A stretch of 64,000 bases of DNA from Poecilobothrus nobilitatus (lineage: Eukaryota > Arthropoda > Insecta > Diptera > Dolichopodidae), in NCBI GenBank assembly GCA_947095535.1, contig OX352773.1, positions 260,423,590 through 260,487,589 of the forward strand. The letters run 5' to 3'. The notes under the pieces are model-generated. The model saw only the letters and a program-made list of their open reading frames with translations. It did not search any database and was not told where the DNA came from. A program made the position numbers and the translations under genes. Below, piece by piece: positions 60,508 through 64,000 of the stretch. Each line of letters opens with the position of its first letter. The first letter of the stretch is position 1.

Positions 60508-61136
60508 CAACATTTTAAAAGATAGTTTAGATTTAGAATAAAATTATTGAAATTAATGAAAAAAGGTTCAGGTTGAAAGGTTTCGTGAAATAATCTTTCA
60601 AAAAAATTATAGCTCAAATAAAAACTAAAAAATTTGTTCGGAAATGTGGTAGGTACTATCAAAATAGCATTATATATATTATCGAAAAAGTATTTACAAT
60701 AAACTAATCTTTTAAAATTGTGTCATTATTTTGAGATGTTATTTTACTTTCTACTTTGGGCCTTATTTCACAATAAATAACCCCCAAAACAAAATATTTT
60801 TTTGGAATAAAATAAAAAAGGCAAAAGGTATGAAAAATATTATTATACAAAGGGAAAATATAGGAGATATTTTACATTTAACACATCATCTAATATTTAT
60901 TTGTCGAGATTATTTTTTGCGGTGTTATTTGACGTAACTATTTTAAAAATAGATATTATGATAAGCATTAAATTTTAAAAAAGTAATTCACTATCGCCAG
61001 TAATTTTTAACCCTTAAGATGGTCCTTGTCGTATAGTCCCTGATTCTTTCCTAAATTCTTTCTTTTATCAAGATCCAGAGCTTTTTATCAATATTAAAAA
61101 GTTTGATGTCTCCTTATTGGAAAATTTATATAAACC
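60508..61136. other. AT-rich spacer
   Basis: No gene; the 68-codon frame at 60731-60937 is Lys/Ile/Phe-rich and unrecognised. Confidence 0.3.
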
Positions 61137-61556
61137 AGACAGAATGTTAAACCAAAGGTTTTTAAAAGCGCACATTTTTCAAAAGTGGCAATAAAACCTG
61201 TTTGGAATTATTGTGACTTCCACTGAAACTTGTAAATTTTCTTAGAATTTTACATGTTAGAAAAAATTGTGAAAAATGAAAAGGTACTTTCTTCAAATTT
61301 AAGGAAACCCAGATAATTAAGAAAAGTTTTTAATACATTATAATGCCGAAGCTTTATGTTTAGTGTTTTGAGTTTGAGGAACTGTAGCTCGGTAATGTCG
61401 CTATATAAAAAAGTTGTTCTACAATATTAATTTTTTATGCATTCTCTATTATTACAATTTCTATGCATTCTTCTACCTTTAACGGTGTAGAATTTTGTAA
61501 ACAGACAGACGGACAGACAAACAGAAATTAATAAGCAACTTTATAAAATTTTTTTG
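61137..61556 (-). mobile_element. HelD copy (shortened)
   Basis: 3' end on plus-strand text: AGAATGTTAAACCAAAGGTTTTTAAAAGCGCACATTTTTC. Middle: GAGTTTGAGGAACTGTAGCTCGGTAATG. 5' end: GTGTAGAATTTTGTAAACAGACAGACGGACAGACAAACAG, ATTAATAAGC. It lacks both long internal modules of the reference copy. Confidence 0.7.
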
Positions 61557-61571
61557 AAAAATATTTTTAGG

Positions 61572-61838
61572 GGAGACCTCGGAGGATTAGTGGGTAAGAG
61601 CGTGTGTGTTTAAATCCCACACACAGATTAGTGGAAAACGGTGTGTGTTTAAATCCCACATACGTCGTAAAAGTTATTCCTCCTTACGACATTTACAGCC
61701 ACGCCTGCAAAGGAAAGACTGTGTAATTTCCTTGTTACATTTATGTGGAAGAGAAATGCAATAAATAAAAAAATTAAAAATAAAAAAAATATATATATTA
61801 CTTACCCACTAGGCCACCGAGGCCCCAAAAATATATAT
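61572..61838 (+). mobile_element. tRNA-derived SINE, copy 5, with inverted head at its tail
   Basis: Plus-strand head (GACCTCGGAGGATTAGTGGGTAAGAGCG), with a duplicated segment GTGTGTGTTTAAATCCCACA (two B-box-like copies). The family body follows (CGTAAAAGTTATTCC...TTTACAGCCACGCC) with an A-rich tail. The tail runs into CTTACCCACTAGGCCACCGAGGCCCC (61801-61826), the head sequence in reverse. The whole composite is flanked by an 11-bp duplication ATATTTTTAGG (61561-61571 and 61839-61849). Confidence 0.75.
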
Positions 61839-61849
61839 ATATTTTTAGG

Positions 61850-62180
61850 ACATTAAAAGTGCGAACATAATTAAATAATTATACGAGTAGGTATATTTTT
61901 TTAATTTTATTAATATTTTTTAAAATTTATGAAAGAAAAATATAAAATATTTAAATATTTATAAGTTTATATACTTCTTCATTTTTTTAAAAATGTTTTT
62001 TGCAGATTATAAAGAATTTATATGCAGATTATAAAGAGTTTTAAGAAATTTTATAATGGTTAACGTACTTAGTGCAAGAATGGATCAAAATTATAAAATT
62101 AATTATGTTACCCGACGATCTATTTCTATAATGTAAAGAAAATACCGTTTGCATTTTAATGTTTCAAAATTTTTATTAAA
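61850..62180. other. AT-rich spacer
   Basis: Nothing recognised. Confidence 0.3.
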
Positions 62181-62551
62181 ATGGATGAAAACGGCTTACA
62201 CTACAAGAGTGACAGAGAACTTTTCTTTGATCGAGTTGTTTCTAAAAATTCATGGTTTTCTTTTCTTAGCCTCCCCATTCTCCAAATTTAACGGCACCGG
62301 ATTTCTTTTTGTTGAGCTGTTTTAAGAAACTAGCTTACCTGAATAAATCACAAACAATAAAACAGCTTAAGTTAAATATTTTTGAAAAAATATCAAATTT
62401 GGAGGCAGAAATGTTGCGTGCTATTACGCAAAATGCGTTAGAAAAAACCATTACGTGTCAACGAGAAAATGCAAGTCATGCATTGCAATGTAAAACAAAA
62501 TCAATTAATATATTAAAATTACAAAAGTTATATGTATTTTACATTATTTAG
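62181..62551 (+). pseudogene. Mariner/Tc1-type transposase relic, C-terminal part
   Basis: Open but broken frames read, in family order, MDENGLHYKSDRELFFDRVV, SKNSW (family form QQDGA...GDRVISKNS). After a frameshift between about 62225 and 62262 comes PPHSPNLTAPDFFLL (family form WPPRSPDLTAPDFFLWG; the Trp is lost), then CFKKLAYLNKSQTIKQLK, EMLRAITQNALEKT.TCQ. It ends at TAG 62551. The D of MDENG and the D of APDFF may correspond to the second and third catalytic positions. The N-terminal half is absent. This belongs to a different lineage from the relic at 10905-11310 (TAPD against TPLD). Confidence 0.65.
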
Positions 62552-63152
62552 TCTGTTCAAATTCGACCACTCGGTATTTTTTGTATTGATCTTTTTTAAG
62601 GAAGATAAAAAGATTTGATTAATTATTAAAATTGATTAATGATTAATTATTAACAAAATATTTACACCATATTATAAAAAAGTTCAACAACACTTACATC
62701 TTAATTTTTTATTAGCAGCAACAACAACGTCTTCTTTTTTAATATCTTAATTATCTTGTACATGGTTTATTTTAAGGTCACAGACATGTTTTAGTTATTA
62801 TAACATTAAATTATTCATAATTTTATTTTTTTTTCAGGATCTTTGTTAGATGTGAATCAGCCGGTTCAGTAAGTATATTTTTATATTATACGATTACTTA
62901 GCATGCAAAAAATTTATTTTTTTTTGTCGTTTCTAAACCGATCAACTTAAAATCAAACAAAGTACTGATTATTAAAAACAGCAATAGGATTTTTGTTGTT
63001 AAAATAAATTTACTCACCATATTTTCTAAAAAAAGTTTTTTTTTAATTTAAGTTTTAAAAAAAAAATTACATCACGGGGAAAACAAAGATTAGATAAATT
63101 GGATATTTTAAATAATTTCTACTTCAATTTATTAATTTAAAGTTTACAAAAA
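62552..63152. other. AT-rich spacer with possible microexon
   Basis: Nothing recognised apart from the 31-bp splice-bounded block at 62838-62868 (separate entry). Confidence 0.3.
62838..62868 (+). other. Candidate microexon
   Basis: A pyrimidine tract ending TTTTTTTTTTTCAG (62824-62837) precedes 31 bases rich in mixed sequence, followed by a consensus donor GTAAGTAT (62869-62876). Two frames are open: IFVRCESAGS and SLLDVNQPV. The block stands out from its AT-rich flanks. No neighbouring exon was found, so the parent gene, if any, is unknown. Confidence 0.3.
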
Positions 63153-64000
63153 AACGAGGAAGAATACAGTTGACTTTGTCAACTCTTAGATACCCGTACG
63201 AACCGTTAGTATGTTCACAGCCTGTCACTCTGCTTACAATATTATTTTTTTAATATTTTAGTATTTTAAAATAATTTGGGTGAATTTTATAATTTCTAGA
63301 ACTATGGGTTGTACATATATTCAAACTATATGTTTATATGTACATTCTTCAAAAGCAGATTCTAACCTTCCACATAACGATTATCAATCCAAAACTTTTT
63401 CAAATATTCTATAGTACCATTTAATACTAAGCGGTAAATGTATATTAAATTTACTAAGTACAAAACAGTAAATATAATTTTAAATATTATATTATATTAT
63501 ATTTAAATATTCCATTGACAGAATAATTTCTTATAAGTACAATAAAATACATATGTGTATGTAAATACGGCGTTATATAATATACATCTATACTCTTATC
63601 ATTCATTCACTAGTGACATATACGATATGTAAATAAACATTATATTATATAAGTATGTATGTATATCAATATCATATAAATAAAAATTCTTCAAGCAACC
63701 GTTATGTTGTATATTTATTTACATTTTTATGTACTGCGCATTATATCCTCAACAATTTCAAATTATCGAGTAAAACAAAATGGAAAAAATTCGTTTTAAA
63801 GAAATTTGTTAGAAAATTTGAAAAAATCAAGTAACACTTTCGTCAATTATAAAGTAACCCTATATTATTAAAAAAAGTTGTTAACAGAAATAAAAATATA
63901 ATGTTGGAGCTTTAATTTTTGTGTATTACTTCAAAAAAATTTTAACAGGTGTTCAAGTTACAGGTGTTTAAAAATAGGAAATTTTCAGTTTTTGACCCCT
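63153..64000 (-). mobile_element. HelA copy 5, cut by the window end
   Basis: Plus-strand text starts AACGAGGAAGAATACAGTTGACTTTGTCAAC, with a perfect GTTGAC/GTCAAC hairpin, and continues through GATACCCGTACGAACCG and the HelA body to the window edge. The 5' half of the element lies beyond 64000. Confidence 0.85.

Overview
This is very AT-rich nuclear DNA from an insect, most likely a fly (Diptera). Two things point there. One is a minus-strand exon of a D2-like dopamine receptor (Dop2R). The other is a set of dispersed repeats built like Drosophila DINE-1/INE-1: TATACCC start, a 'TATATATTCTGAATCAGGATCA' type core, 'GAGTCGATTTAGC.ATGTCCGTCCG', and a 3' hairpin. The species cannot be fixed by reading. 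No bacterial, viral or organellar features were seen.

Only one real gene is clear: the last coding exon of Dop2R at 33195-34872 (minus), coding for a very long third intracellular loop, TM6, TM7 and the C-tail. Earlier exons lie at higher coordinates, inside or beyond this window, and I could not find them. Much of the right half may therefore be Dop2R intron, and the left half downstream intergenic DNA. A few short possible exons with good splice signals are listed at low confidence.

The rest is mostly transposon remains. I name four DINE-1-like (non-autonomous Helentron) families with my own labels. HelA is about 1.57 kb: 24405, 26046 and 48009 plus; 58358 and 63153 minus. HelB: 637 and 13922 plus; 37539 minus. 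HelC: 19272 and 41034 plus. HelD is old, with about ten pieces: 5630, 12395, 16755, 44365 and 45770 plus; 29114, 49960, 54545, 57490 and 61137 minus. A canonical Helitron (TC...CTAG) lies at 53209-55114. A tRNA-derived SINE family has five copies (15741, 18788, 56146 and 60325 minus; 61572 plus), four of them with visible target-site duplications. Other tRNA-like heads are at 20725, 38891, 39293, 39822-40060 and 56388. Two mariner/Tc1-type transposase remnants lie at 10905-11310 (minus) and 62181-62551 (plus). Fold-back or palindromic elements are at 7522-7650, 23493-23822, 40568-40978 and 49597-49722.

Layout: 1-9 kb AT-rich spacer with HelB and HelD pieces; 9-19 kb spacer with a mariner relic, SINEs and HelD; 19-31 kb HelC, a HelA tandem pair and a complete HelD; 33-35 kb the Dop2R exon; 35-43 kb HelB, tRNA-like duplications, a palindrome and a long HelC array; 44-50 kb HelD and HelA; 50-53 kb T-rich spacer; 53-55 kb Helitron; 55-64 kb SINEs, HelA, HelD and a mariner relic. 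Most long open frames here are by-products of tandem repeats or low-complexity DNA and are not genes.
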